Numbered from the stretch's first letter, positions 1-10,639 are shown. The stretch: DNA of 41,609 nt from Gammaproteobacteria bacterium (GCA_018665025.1 JABJED010000028.1:1-41609), one strand, 5' to 3'. The notes: generated by a model not told the origin, from the letters alone. Made by a program: numbers and translations.

Positions 1-204
1 ACGTTCAAGCTTTATATCTGTCATTGGGTCTCGCGAGGACTGAGGCAGGCATTAAGTGTATCAAAGGGCTGGAAAGAAAACGGCAAGAAACACAAGCCTG
101 TGCATAACATTACGTTTCGCGGTTCGCCGCTGAATCAGGCAGCCTGTTATGGCGAACTTTTCCGGGTCAGTCCGGGTGAAGCACCAGCGTGGGGAAAGCG
201 ATGA
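1..204 (+). CDS. C-terminal end of an unidentified protein truncated by the window edge
   Basis: Frame 1 is open from base 1 to TGA at 202-204 (ends ...YGELFRVSPGEAPAWGKR*); the next ATG overlaps as ATGA at 201. Family not recognised. Confidence 0.35.
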   Translation, partial: TFKLYICHWVSRGLRQALSVSKGWKENGKKHKPVHNITFRGSPLNQAACYGELFRVSPGEAPAWGKR

Positions 205-323
205 AACTTACCGTTGAGGAAAAAACAGTTGAGGAAAAAATCTTTCATGGGGGCATGAAAGCTCTCATTGATACAGCGCATCGAGTAACGGGCTTCGACA
301 ACGTTTACGACTATCGCGGCGCC

Positions 324-1409
324 CTAAGCCAGCTCAGGTACTACTGTAAATAGCCACTTGGCAATGTCTCGATTTACATCCATTGGTTTCTCCTGAGCCA
401 TCCAATGACCTGAATCTATGGTTGTTTCAGTTAGATTGGAACAAAGTGTGCGCATTGGTTCAGCCAATCGGGAATCAACCGTTTCGCAGGTATAGTCGTA
501 TCGAGCGTGGATGAACAGCGCTGGTAAATCCATTCTTCCCGCATTTGGCAATGTGTCAAAAAAGGCGGCGTTCACTTGATGATTCATGTACCAGGAGTTC
601 GGGCCAAAAAAACCGTTGCGTTGTAGCGCTTCGGTATAGACCCCGAGATCTTCGGTTGTAATAACGTCTTCGTCCATCGGCACATCCGGTGCCGCTGATA
701 AACCACCGAACCAACCATTGTCTTTTCGCACCATGGCTGTACCGGTAGGCAAACCCCGCCCTTCGGCACTGCCTTTTCTAAATATCAATTGAGCCATGTT
801 TTTGGCGTTAGCGTCCATCTGCGCCGTCGCGCGTTGGAAATTTTCCTCATAAAAACCCATATACTCCCACTGTCCCAGCGGATAATCATCCTCTGGGTAA
901 ACACTTCGATCAATCAATGGCACCGTTACGTCGTAACCTCGATCAATCGCAGCATAGGGCACACACAGCGAAGCAATCCCATGACACCGCTCCGGATGAT
1001 GAGCCGCCATGCCCCAGGCAATAGGACTTCCCCAATCATGGCCTACCCAAACTGCTTTAGTACCACCAAGCGCGTCATGTAGTTCCACCATATCCAAAAT
1101 AGCGCATTCAACGCTGTAGTCTTTGTGTTCAGGATAAACCGACGAATTACCGTAGCCGCGAATATCCGGTGCAATTGCTCTAAAGCCCATAGCGGCAAAA
1201 AAAGGAAGTTGATGACGCCAACTTCGAGATAGTTCTGGCCATCCGTGGGTGAAAATAATTAATGGCCCATCCAATGGACCCGCCGCGAGATAACCCGTGG
1301 TATGGCGTGGTGTTGAATGGCTATGGGAACTGATGTCGGAGTAGCTCATTAAGAACCTCTGGAATGAACGGAGATCAGAAGATGATTTCAGCGGTTGAGG
1401 GAAAGCCAT
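324..1409 (-). CDS. alpha/beta hydrolase, epoxide-hydrolase-like
   Basis: 361 aa; HGWPE oxyanion region, GHDWG nucleophile elbow (Asp), C-terminal SGHW His. Confidence 0.85.
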   Translation of the reverse strand: MAFPQPLKSSSDLRSFQRFLMSYSDISSHSHSTPRHTTGYLAAGPLDGPLIIFTHGWPELSRSWRHQLPFFAAMGFRAIAPDIRGYGNSSVYPEHKDYSVECAILDMVELHDALGGTKAVWVGHDWGSPIAWGMAAHHPERCHGIASLCVPYAAIDRGYDVTVPLIDRSVYPEDDYPLGQWEYMGFYEENFQRATAQMDANAKNMAQLIFRKGSAEGRGLPTGTAMVRKDNGWFGGLSAAPDVPMDEDVITTEDLGVYTEALQRNGFFGPNSWYMNHQVNAAFFDTLPNAGRMDLPALFIHARYDYTCETVDSRLAEPMRTLCSNLTETTIDSGHWMAQEKPMDVNRDIAKWLFTVVPELA

Positions 1410-1830
1410 CTTCCAATTAAAGGTAAACTAAAAGCAAACCAAATCAAAGCTCATCAAAGACAACTAAAGTCTTCTTCCGCACCCTCAGGAGCGTCTCATC
1501 GCATGCAGTGCTATCGAACTGTACAAGTTGAAGCGCTGCCTGTTGCGCTGAGTATCTTGCATAAGGCTTCGCGCTTTCATGAAGCATACAACCCATCCGA
1601 TCGATTAAGCAGGCGAGTGCGAGGTACGAGCGCAGTGAGTTTGCTTAGAAAATCCAGCGGCGATCGTACATGCGGCTGGGTTGATCACTTAGGTGATACG
1701 TCAATCGTGCTACCTTTAACTATATTGGAAGCACTGGCCAGTAACCCCAGTTCCCGATATGTTCACGGTTAGGACAACAATGTAACGAGAGAAACGCTGG
1801 CTCTCAAAAACAGAATGAAGGGGATCATAA

Positions 1831-2355
1831 ATGACCGCAAGAAGAATAGTGACCGCACTGGATCAGGATGGAAAATCGTACTTCCTGCATGATGGACCCA
1901 CGCCCGGAGTACTCGATCTTGGTCGTGCTATTGATGAGGAAATTTGGATAGATGACCCGGCAGAATCAACGACTAACAATACTGATCCCGTAAAAGGCGA
2001 GAAATTTAATCTGGAACCACCTGCAGGGGGATCTCGGGTCCGTGTCTTTACCTTTATGCCAGAGGGCGATAACCCTTCCCTCAATGAGCAACACGCCGCA
2101 GCTGCGGCGCGGTTCAACACCGGCGACGCAATGGACCCTGATAATCCTGGGATGCATACAACGGCAACAATCGACTATGGGATTGTTCTTTCAGGTGAAA
2201 TTACCCTGGAACTAGATACCGGGAGTGTCGATTTAAAGGTGGGGGACATTGTTGTCCAGCGTGCAACAGCCCACGCCTGGCGCAATAATTCAGCACAACC
2301 CTGCACCATGCTTTTTGTGCTCATTTCCAGCCCCAACTACCCAAGAGGGGACTGA
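1831..2355 (+). CDS. cupin-domain protein
   Basis: 174 aa; conserved cupin barrel segment IDYGIVLSGEITLELDTGSVDLKVGDIVVQRATAHAWRN. Confidence 0.8.
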   Translation: MTARRIVTALDQDGKSYFLHDGPTPGVLDLGRAIDEEIWIDDPAESTTNNTDPVKGEKFNLEPPAGGSRVRVFTFMPEGDNPSLNEQHAAAAARFNTGDAMDPDNPGMHTTATIDYGIVLSGEITLELDTGSVDLKVGDIVVQRATAHAWRNNSAQPCTMLFVLISSPNYPRGD

Positions 2356-2550
2356 TTTTTTTTGAAAGATTAGCTGCTATTTGAATTAGTTAATACAGCT
2401 CGCATCTTTCCAGGATGACCAACGACACTATTGATGCGGATCTACTAACTTAAATCTGGTGGGGTTGGTCGCCGAGAAGATCTTAAGGCCAGGCCGGGTT
2501 TGTAACATCACAGCATGATCAAGTAGTGAGCTAGATTTCGTTAGTACGCG

Positions 2551-3345
2551 CTAATTTCTACCAGAAAACTCAGGCTCCCGTTTTTCCATAAAGGCCCTGG
2601 CACCTTCAGTCATGTTCTTTGGGATGAGCACGGCCTGATGCTCCATCTCCAGGTCCAGCTGATCGCTGAAACTATTATCCAGTGCTGCATCGGTTACTGA
2701 TCGAATCCGCGTCATGGCATCTGCGGATGTACGAGCGAGCTTTTTGGTGATCAGCTCGACCTCAGCATCCAGCCGATCATCGTCAACAGCTTTCCAGATC
2801 AATCCCCAGGCTTCTGCCTGTTCGGCAGTGATTCTATCACCGAGCATTGCAAGGCCGAGGGCTCTAGCACGACCTGCTTTACGTGGTAAATTCCAAGTGG
2901 TACCCAGGTCAGGAACAATCCCCAATTTTGGCCCGAACGTTGCGACAAAAAACGCATTTTTTGCTGCAACTGTAATATCGCAAGCAAGCGCCAAACCGAA
3001 CCCGCCACCGGCGGCCGCACCGTTGACACGCGCGACGGTTGGCACAGAAGAATTATAAATCGCCCGCATCGCACCGTTGAAGTGGTCGTCAACTTTGCCG
3101 TCAGGTTTTGGATCAGACGGTTTGGCGCTTGCTTGACCGGCAAGATCAGCGCCGGCACAGAAACCACGACCACTGCCAGTAATCACGACGACGCGAACTG
3201 ATTTATCTGCTTCAACTCTCGCCAGAGTGTCAACGAGGTCTTTCATCAGGCCGTTGGTCATCGCATTTAGCGATTCAGGCCGATTAAGGGTGATCGTAGC
3301 GACACTCTGTTGAACTTCATAAAGCACTGAAGATGACTCGCTCAT
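2551..3345 (-). CDS. enoyl-CoA hydratase/isomerase family protein (PaaG-like)
   Basis: 264 aa; crotonase fold motifs GRGFCAGADL, NGAAAGGGFGLALACD, LGIVPDLGTTWNLPR. Confidence 0.88.
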   Translation of the reverse strand: MSESSSVLYEVQQSVATITLNRPESLNAMTNGLMKDLVDTLARVEADKSVRVVVITGSGRGFCAGADLAGQASAKPSDPKPDGKVDDHFNGAMRAIYNSSVPTVARVNGAAAGGGFGLALACDITVAAKNAFFVATFGPKLGIVPDLGTTWNLPRKAGRARALGLAMLGDRITAEQAEAWGLIWKAVDDDRLDAEVELITKKLARTSADAMTRIRSVTDAALDNSFSDQLDLEMEHQAVLIPKNMTEGARAFMEKREPEFSGRN

Positions 3346-3622
3346 GTTTGTCTCCTATCGAATAAGGATGGCGTCATCACTCGACACCCTCTAGTTTCAT
3401 GTATCTTGAACGATATAATCTAAGGGCACTAGCCCCCAAGGTCAGACCGCGAAAAGGAAGAATTAGCGACGTTAAGACGGCAGCAGCCGAGCACATCTCA
3501 CGAAATAAAGGCCAACGGATGCTGTTTCGATACTATGCCTAGTGGCCGAATATCCCTGTGAGAATTCATATTCTCACCAATCTTCATGCTTACATTTTGT
3601 TTAAAGAAGATGCTGTTCTGCA

Positions 3623-3985
3623 CTATCGATGGAGGATGGTATCCTTGCGTTTACTTAACGTTTCTTTTTGGGCGATTTCGTCGAGTTTCGACGGTTCCGC
3701 CGTACTGTCGAGTTGCAACGCAGGCTCTGGCCGGCTGCGCCATTCAGAGGGCTTAATCTGCCACAACAGAAAAAACAACGCACCATAGACGGCAACGGTT
3801 TTTACCAATAAAGCCAGCAGTGCCCACTGAGGGAAGTGGACCTGCAAATAAGCTGCCACATCTGTGTAAAGCCAGGCCGTTACCAGGGCAAAGGCAATCG
3901 CCGCCAACATGTAGAATATCTTCAGGCGGTATTTCCCTGCGAAAGCCAACAGCGCGCTGGTGCGTGCGAAGCGATACAGCGACAT
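3623..3985 (-). CDS. hypothetical membrane protein
   Basis: 120 aa with two hydrophobic segments; its start overlaps the stop of the upstream ORF (TGATG-type coupling), supporting a real gene pair. Confidence 0.55.
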   Translation of the reverse strand: MSLYRFARTSALLAFAGKYRLKIFYMLAAIAFALVTAWLYTDVAAYLQVHFPQWALLALLVKTVAVYGALFFLLWQIKPSEWRSRPEPALQLDSTAEPSKLDEIAQKETLSKRKDTILHR

Positions 3986-4221
3986 CAGACTAAGCTCAGC
4001 CCAAGCATGGCCAACACGCCCATCAGCGAAGTCTGCTTAATGTCTGACCAGACAGACTCCTCTGCATCCGCCAACAGATACTCCAAGTCTGCCTCAGAGA
4101 TGTCTTCTTCAGATTTACCATTAAGGATCAGGTCCTTTCGAACTCTCTTCACCGCCACCTCCCGAACCTTCCGTTTGATAACACGATGAGGGAAATACTC
4201 TTTTAGCGCTTCCGTTTCCAT
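3985..4221 (-). CDS. hypothetical small protein
   Basis: 78 aa, charged N-terminus and hydrophobic C-terminus; translationally coupled to the 3623-3985 ORF. Confidence 0.5.
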   Translation of the reverse strand: METEALKEYFPHRVIKRKVREVAVKRVRKDLILNGKSEEDISEADLEYLLADAEESVWSDIKQTSLMGVLAMLGLSLV

Positions 4222-4456
4222 TGGCCTAGATTAGACCATGTGGCGCCTTTTGTAATCTTGAGAAAACACCTTTAATCATTTGTATTGTCCACAACCTGGA
4301 CAATGAGTGGCTTCATACAAACCCCAGCCACTGTTTACGTTCATGGGGAGGCACATCTCATGGCGAATAGTACTCGGAAAGTCGACGCGTCTTTGCCGGT
4401 TCTGTGACTAGACCCTAAGCTACCCGGCGCTACTTGCACAATAAACGGAAACCACA

Positions 4457-4857
4457 ATGACCCATCCTGTCTGCCTCGTCATTGGCGCGTGCGCAGGTAT
4501 CGGCTCGCCTACGCACTTACTCCGTTGATGGAAGCACACGGTCACCGCATCATCATGGTGACTTCTGCCACCTCAGCCGTGGGCGGGAACAGGGGGCAGC
4601 GCTCTCACGCTGCTGCCATGGTTGGGCGAAGGATATTGTGCCAGTCACTGAACGCAGAATTTTCACCCAAAGGCATTCATGTTCCGCATATCCTGATCGA
4701 CGGGGCACTCGATGCACCCGACACGCTCGGAAAGATATTAGGAGTGGAACGGTTTAAGGAACTCCGGGAATCTCGTGGCGGTGAACATTACAATTTGATG
4801 CTGCCCGAAAATGTTGTCGCGCTGAGAGCACTAATCAGGGCGCATCCTCAGACCTAA
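4457..4857 (+). pseudogene. degraded short-chain dehydrogenase/reductase (SDR) remnant
   Basis: ATG at 4457 reads MTHPVCLVIGACAGIGSPTHLLR* (glycine-rich SDR start), then a different frame (4489-4857) reads an SDR-like central/C-terminal part (HRIIMVTSATSAVGGNRGQRSHAAAMVGRRILCQSLNAEFSPKGIHVPHILIDGALD). The intervening Rossmann core is missing. Confidence 0.6.
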
Positions 4858-6484
4858 CGACATTAACCCACATCAGGGCCTCCTGCTCCTCAGTTAACCT
4901 TATCCCCGTTGCCTTCTCGTAAACCAATCCGATCGCCAGTGCACTCAGAAAAGTCGCCAGCCAGGCAGTCAGTATCACCAGGTGGGTGGAAAAACTGACG
5001 TCGAAGATTTCACGGCTATAGCTCGTGCCAATCCCAACAGCTTCACCGATTAGGACTGCGGGAATGACCGAAGCAGGGGTGGCGCGTTTGACGAACATAC
5101 CAAGTACGAACAAAGCCCCCAACGGTCCAAGAAAACAATTAAAGCCTTTTTGGGCCAGCGAAATAATGTCGCTGCCTTTGGACAACTCGTACAAACCGAT
5201 AGTATAAACCACGATAAATAGCCCCATTGCCGCCGTGAATTTCCTGGCTCGTCTTAGCTCCAATTTTTCGTCTTCAGACCCAGGCCGCCACCGACGATAA
5301 AAGTCTACAGTCAAGATGGTCGAGGCAGAATTAGCACCTGAGTCAATCGTCGACATAGCTGCCGCAAAAAGAGCAGCGACGACCAATCCTTTTAGACCAC
5401 TCGGTAAATAATAGCTGATGAACTGAGGGAACACTGCATCCTGAGACACGTTTCGAACAGACGCTATCTCTGATGCAATACCCACTTTGGCAGGAAGATC
5501 AAATTCTTGGATGAAGTACATCAGAGAAATACCAACACCTGCCAGGATAACGCCAAGAACAGCGGCAGCAACGGCGCTGATCACATAACTCCACCTCGCG
5601 GATTTTACATCGCGAACGGCAAAGTACCTTTGCAACGCCATTTGATTCGCGCCATGGGTGCAAACCATCCACATAAACAGGCTGCCACTGATAGCGAAAA
5701 CTGTCGTTCGATTGCGCACATCCCAATCAAACCACTGAACCTCTTCATGTTTATATTGTTCAGACGCGTCAATCCAATCACCAACATTTGACTGAGTCAT
5801 CCAGGCAACGACGGCCATCGTGAAAAGAGCCCCGATCAGCAAAACCACAAATTGAATGACGTCAGTCCAAATAACTGCGCGAATACCACCCAAGGTCGTA
5901 TAAAGAATTGAAAACAAACCAACACATAAAATTACTGTGTAGACCGAACCATCAGCCCCTTCCACAAAGGGTAAGGCAAGATCAATCCTGATGATCTCGA
6001 CAAGCGCTATTGATGCAGTCAGTACCACAACGGAAATCCAGCCAAAGATAAGCAGCAGGCAAAAGATAGCTGCCATTATGCGCGTCGTATAATTGAATCG
6101 ATATTCAAGGTATTCGTATGCGCTGGTGAGCTTCAGACGCATGAAAAAGGGTATCCAGACAAAACAAACCACAATCAGCACCAGGGGAATCGGAGATTGT
6201 CTGGTGAGGAAACTGAGACCCGTTCGGAACATTTCTCCCGGTTGTCCGAGATAGAGCAAAGTCGACATGACCGTTGCACATAAGCTGATACCAACAGCCC
6301 AAGCTGGCATGCTACGCCCACCAACGAAGAAGTCGTTAGTCGAACGCTGCTGCCGGGCTATCGTTACCCCCATCACCAACATTGCCGCGAGGTACAAAGC
6401 GATCACACCGATGTCTAAGCCAGTTAACCCGCCCAAAGGCAGATTCATGCCCCCTGCGGTGCCCTGATCATCAACCATTAGCAC
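4835..6484 (-). CDS. sodium:solute symporter (SSS) family transporter
   Basis: 549 aa polytopic protein; SSS-type sequence (NDFFVGGRSMPAWAVGISLCATVMSTLLYLGQP, AAMSTIDSGANSAS). Confidence 0.88.
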   Translation of the reverse strand: MLMVDDQGTAGGMNLPLGGLTGLDIGVIALYLAAMLVMGVTIARQQRSTNDFFVGGRSMPAWAVGISLCATVMSTLLYLGQPGEMFRTGLSFLTRQSPIPLVLIVVCFVWIPFFMRLKLTSAYEYLEYRFNYTTRIMAAIFCLLLIFGWISVVVLTASIALVEIIRIDLALPFVEGADGSVYTVILCVGLFSILYTTLGGIRAVIWTDVIQFVVLLIGALFTMAVVAWMTQSNVGDWIDASEQYKHEEVQWFDWDVRNRTTVFAISGSLFMWMVCTHGANQMALQRYFAVRDVKSARWSYVISAVAAAVLGVILAGVGISLMYFIQEFDLPAKVGIASEIASVRNVSQDAVFPQFISYYLPSGLKGLVVAALFAAAMSTIDSGANSASTILTVDFYRRWRPGSEDEKLELRRARKFTAAMGLFIVVYTIGLYELSKGSDIISLAQKGFNCFLGPLGALFVLGMFVKRATPASVIPAVLIGEAVGIGTSYSREIFDVSFSTHLVILTAWLATFLSALAIGLVYEKATGIRLTEEQEALMWVNVVRSEDAP

Positions 6485-6490
6485 ACCCCA

Positions 6491-7660
6491 TCATCGTAAA
6501 AGATCATTCGCAATAACACTCCTCATCGCTTCAGCAGAACCCTCATAGATTCGCATTGGTCGAACATCCCGGTAACACCTTTCCAAAATAGTTTCATCGG
6601 ATAGACCTGCGGCACCATGAATTTGCACAGCACGATCAACTACTCGTCCGACCATTTCCGTTGCGAAGGTTTTAGCCATGGCTGTCTGCTGAATAACATG
6701 CTCACCGTTTTGCGCTCGCAAAGCTGCCTCGTAAACCATTAATCGAGCAGCATGCAGATCAATGGAAGATTCCGCGATCATCCATTGGATCGCCTGTCTA
6801 GACGCCAGTGGTTTACCAAATGTCTGGCGCTGTTTTGCGTAATCAATAGCCAGTTCTAAACACCGATCCGCGATACCCAGGGCTCTGGCTGATATCTGAA
6901 GGCGGCTCGAGTACAAAAACGAGGTTCCAGCCCCCCAGCCTTTACCAGGCTCACCAAGCAATTGTTCATCCGGCACATGGCAATCTTCAAGAAATAGCTC
7001 GAACGTAGAGTGCCCGTGTATCATTTTCTGCTCACGGCCAAGTGAAAACCCGGGTGTTCCTGTGTCGACGATAACCCAGGTCATCCCTTCGTGGCGTGTT
7101 GTACCCTTTTGACGGGCCAGTACTAAGACATAATCTGCAATGTCAGCGTAAGAAATCCAACATTTGGAACCATTGAGCACCCATCCACCACTATTCTTCT
7201 CCATTGTGGTCTGGATACCTGCTAAATCACCCGCTGCCTGCGGTTCACTAAATGCACTGGCGCCTTGAAGTTCTCCTCGGACTGTGGGGTAAAGATACTT
7301 TTCTTTCTGATCATCCGTGCCCAGATCGTATAGCACCGGTGCGAATCGCATCGCGAAAACACCTCGCCCTGCGGTACACCGGTGGATTTGCTCAATCACA
7401 ATACAACTGTCAAGGAGACCAAGCCCAGCACCACCGATTTCTACCGGCGCATCAAGTGCCGCAAGCCCCATAGACTCAATCATCGAGACCAGGCGTTTTT
7501 TGATATCGTGCGGCAAATCTAAGGAGTTCGGCCGATTAGGCAGACTTTGCTCTAGTGGCATCAACTCGTCATCGACAAACCGTCGAACAACATCTTGCAG
7601 CATTCGTGTTTCTTCCGGGAGATCAAAGTCCATGTTTAAGAACCATTTAGAGAGGGTCAA
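6491..7660 (-). CDS. acyl-CoA dehydrogenase
   Basis: 389 aa; ACAD motifs ASAFSEPQAAGDLAG, W(V)LNGSKCWISYADIADY, QIHGAAGLSDETILERCYRDVRPMRIYEGSAE. Confidence 0.9.
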   Translation of the reverse strand: MTLSKWFLNMDFDLPEETRMLQDVVRRFVDDELMPLEQSLPNRPNSLDLPHDIKKRLVSMIESMGLAALDAPVEIGGAGLGLLDSCIVIEQIHRCTAGRGVFAMRFAPVLYDLGTDDQKEKYLYPTVRGELQGASAFSEPQAAGDLAGIQTTMEKNSGGWVLNGSKCWISYADIADYVLVLARQKGTTRHEGMTWVIVDTGTPGFSLGREQKMIHGHSTFELFLEDCHVPDEQLLGEPGKGWGAGTSFLYSSRLQISARALGIADRCLELAIDYAKQRQTFGKPLASRQAIQWMIAESSIDLHAARLMVYEAALRAQNGEHVIQQTAMAKTFATEMVGRVVDRAVQIHGAAGLSDETILERCYRDVRPMRIYEGSAEAMRSVIANDLLR

Positions 7661-7715
7661 GGAGACATTAAAACTCAGTAAAGTACTAAGTGCTGGGTTT
7701 TTTACTTCATAAAAA

Positions 7716-7759
7716 CTAAAAAGCTACCGAACAACCGGAGTCATTCAGTAGCTTTTTAG
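7716..7759 (-). terminator. rho-independent terminator downstream of the TonB-dependent receptor gene
   Basis: Perfect 12-bp inverted repeat CTAAAAAGCTAC (7716-7727) / GTAGCTTTTTAG (7748-7759), 20-nt loop, followed on the minus strand by a T-tract. Confidence 0.75.
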
Positions 7760-7781
7760 GGGGAACTCAAATCAAAGCTTA

Positions 7782-10451
7782 TTAATCTCCACCACCAAAG
7801 GTATAAGAAGCTCTAAACCCGACCATTGCTTTATCTGCCAGCGCTATAGACAAGCCACGCCCGTTACCAAGGCCACCAGGAACATCACCAAATGCACCAC
7901 TGATACCTGAAAAATCAAACAGATACTGCAGACCTTTGGGTTGACGATCGTCTGTGCAATTCAGGCAATACAGCTCGGCCCTGAATTTACCTGTCGTGAC
8001 GCCCACTCGCAGATTCAGCTTTGTGCCAGACCCTGTATGCGTGATGTTCGCCTGTGATGCATACATTTTGTCGGTATAAATCACATCTGCTCGCGCGAAC
8101 ATCTCCCAACCGGCTCTCAGGCTCATGTTGTAATCAATAGAAACCGTACCGCTGTTTTCCGGGTAACGCGAGAATGGGTTACCTTGAACGAAGTTCGAAT
8201 CACCAAGGATGTCAAAAGCATCTGCACTGAAGAACCCTCTGCCAATCTCGCTGGTATTGTAGGCATAAGTGAATTCTGCAGACCAGTTGTCATTAAAGAT
8301 GTACCCACCCTCAACTTCAATACCACTTAGCTCCGCACTAGCGCCCTGACCAACAATGGATCCCGAAATAACCTGTGCGTCCCCATTATCATCCGTGTAC
8401 GCAGCGGCAAATATTGGTGACTGGACATTTTCAACATCGGTTTTATAAGCGGTTACGGTAACGAAGCCACGTCCCTCTGAAAATGAGGTCTTGAGTCCAA
8501 TTTCGATATTCTCTGAATCTTCTTCATCAACTTCTACACCTGACCCAGTCTGCTGCTTGATTTGAGCCAACTCTGTGGGCGACAAGCCAGAGAGGCTAGC
8601 GTTGAATAGACCTGGACGGGTTCCTTCAGAGTAGCTGGCATAAATAGTTGTCTCATCGAAAGGCTTATAGTCGATAATGAATCTTGGCAGCGTGCTCTTG
8701 AAGTTATCAGAAAGCCCGTCATCTCTGGGTAGCAGTGGTCGATGGAAAGCACCCTCAGCATCACCCGGTACAAAAACATACTTATACTGACCTTCAGTAA
8801 CCTCATCATCCTGACGTCGTACTTCAAGACTCAGTGTTAATTTGTCCGTGACATCAAACTCTATTGATCCAAATACCGCAGTGGTCTCCACATCCGCCCA
8901 AATCACCCCGTCTCCGGAGGTTGATCTGCCGAAACCAGCGTTAATATTAGTGGGCGCGCCGCTGAATATGGAGAATGGGTTGTAGTTGACAGGGTACTCA
9001 ACCATCGTGTTGTCAATCCCGTCTGTTGGGAAGTAGACAATCAATGAACCGGTAGTCTGGGTCGCAAACTCAAGCTCGGTGTCACTGTATCCAATCATCC
9101 AGCGAAAGCGCTTATCCCTATCGGAAGTCAGTCTAATTTCCCACGAGCTGTCTTCCAACGCGTTCATTCTAAGGTCCTGAGCATCCGCCGGATGGTTTGC
9201 ACCAAACCCGCCGAACATATCGCCACCCAACCCGAGGAGGTAGAGCCCTTCAGTCTCTCGACGATCAAGGTCATTCATCGTACTGTAAAAATCCTCATGC
9301 TCAGCCCAGATGAAATTGAGATTCATGCCATTATCGAAGTTATAGTTCATAACGACGCTAATCTCTTCTGCCTCTCTTTCAAGGCCAAAATGATCCGGTA
9401 CAACCGCATTGGGCATCAATCCCCAATCAGTAGAGGCATTAACACGCATTTGATTAGCTCGGACTGATCCAGTGTCCATGCCAATGTGACTTGACCTAGG
9501 TTCAGGAACCTTGCCACAAATAAAAGTCGGTGTGACAGTTGGGGCTGCGCCGAAGCTGCTGAAGAAATTCAAGTCAGCCTCAGTGCTGTATTCTTTATAA
9601 CGGCTGATTTGGCCACCACCTGTACAGTTGTGGAATTCTCCACCCGAACCAACTCTGTGGTCGTACAGCGTCGCCGCGTCAGGGCCGTCGGAGTCTTCCC
9701 ATTCGTGATACCGAACCTTCATATCGAAAGAATCGGAAGGCTGGAAGAAAAGGGTCAAAGAATAGTCATCTGTGGACCGAGCACCAAGGTCTTCTCCGGC
9801 GACAGTCGAGTTGCTGTACATCCCGTCCATCTCATAATCGCTGACTGTCGCCCGCGCACTCAGCCAGTCCGTCAGCGCACCTTCTACAGAAGCGCCAACA
9901 CGTTGGTGACCATACTCACCAAAATCTGCTGAAATTCTGGCGGTGAATTCTTCTGCTGGGTTCTTGGTAATAATGTTAATTGCGCCGGCATAAGTTGAAC
10001 GTCCAAAGTGCGCCGCTTGCGGACCCTTTAAGACTTCAATGCGCTCAATGTTTTCAATCGCACCGAATTCCGCACCTAACGACGAAGCACCGTCAATAAA
10101 AAGCGTCGCCGCTGCACGGTGCGGTAAGTCAGTTCTTGGGTTCATGCCTCTGAAGATCAGCCGGCGATGTTCTCTGCTGTTCTTGCCCACTGAGCTTTCT
10201 GCATAAAAGAACCCTGGTGAAAACGAAACCACATCAGTCAATTCATTGATACCTTTCAACTCAATGTCTTCAGCAGTCAGTGCCGTGATAGCAAAAGGCG
10301 TTTCCAGTAATGACTCTTCCGTTTTCCGAGCTGTCACTACGACTTCTTCAATTACATTCTGCTGTTCCGCATATGAGATTGGCGCTGCTAATAATGCTGT
10401 CGCAGCAATCGCCAGTGCAAATAACTTCGCTGCATTACTTCGATTGTTCAT
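7782..10451 (-). CDS. TonB-dependent receptor
   Basis: Signal peptide MNNRSNAAKLFALAIAATALLAAPISYAEQ; plug domain (EEVVVTARKTEESLLETPFAITALT...; FIDGASS; IERIEVLKGPQAAHFGRSTYAGAINIITK); C-terminal aromatic-rich strand ending GFRASYTFGGGD. The track ORF extends to 10556; the start with signal peptide is at 10451. Confidence 0.93.
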   Translation of the reverse strand: MNNRSNAAKLFALAIAATALLAAPISYAEQQNVIEEVVVTARKTEESLLETPFAITALTAEDIELKGINELTDVVSFSPGFFYAESSVGKNSREHRRLIFRGMNPRTDLPHRAAATLFIDGASSLGAEFGAIENIERIEVLKGPQAAHFGRSTYAGAINIITKNPAEEFTARISADFGEYGHQRVGASVEGALTDWLSARATVSDYEMDGMYSNSTVAGEDLGARSTDDYSLTLFFQPSDSFDMKVRYHEWEDSDGPDAATLYDHRVGSGGEFHNCTGGGQISRYKEYSTEADLNFFSSFGAAPTVTPTFICGKVPEPRSSHIGMDTGSVRANQMRVNASTDWGLMPNAVVPDHFGLEREAEEISVVMNYNFDNGMNLNFIWAEHEDFYSTMNDLDRRETEGLYLLGLGGDMFGGFGANHPADAQDLRMNALEDSSWEIRLTSDRDKRFRWMIGYSDTELEFATQTTGSLIVYFPTDGIDNTMVEYPVNYNPFSIFSGAPTNINAGFGRSTSGDGVIWADVETTAVFGSIEFDVTDKLTLSLEVRRQDDEVTEGQYKYVFVPGDAEGAFHRPLLPRDDGLSDNFKSTLPRFIIDYKPFDETTIYASYSEGTRPGLFNASLSGLSPTELAQIKQQTGSGVEVDEEDSENIEIGLKTSFSEGRGFVTVTAYKTDVENVQSPIFAAAYTDDNGDAQVISGSIVGQGASAELSGIEVEGGYIFNDNWSAEFTYAYNTSEIGRGFFSADAFDILGDSNFVQGNPFSRYPENSGTVSIDYNMSLRAGWEMFARADVIYTDKMYASQANITHTGSGTKLNLRVGVTTGKFRAELYCLNCTDDRQPKGLQYLFDFSGISGAFGDVPGGLGNGRGLSIALADKAMVGFRASYTFGGGD

Positions 10452-10639
10452 ATGAATAACTCCCTCATGTGGCCACCGATCAGAAATCACAAGAGCATTC
10501 CTGCCCGCGTCGAGGCCTAGATTTTTTTTACTCAAAACCAGTTGGTTGTCCAACACGTGACGAGACTATCCCGCCGACTTTTCACAGACTAAGACTGTTG
10601 CCATCTACTGTCAATTAATTCTTATATATATTTCTATCT

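Noticed and set aside
1395-1772. 125-aa plus-strand ORF between the hydrolase and the cupin
   Set aside because: Overlaps the hydrolase start antisense, composition not protein-like, no recognised family; could be intergenic/decayed sequence.
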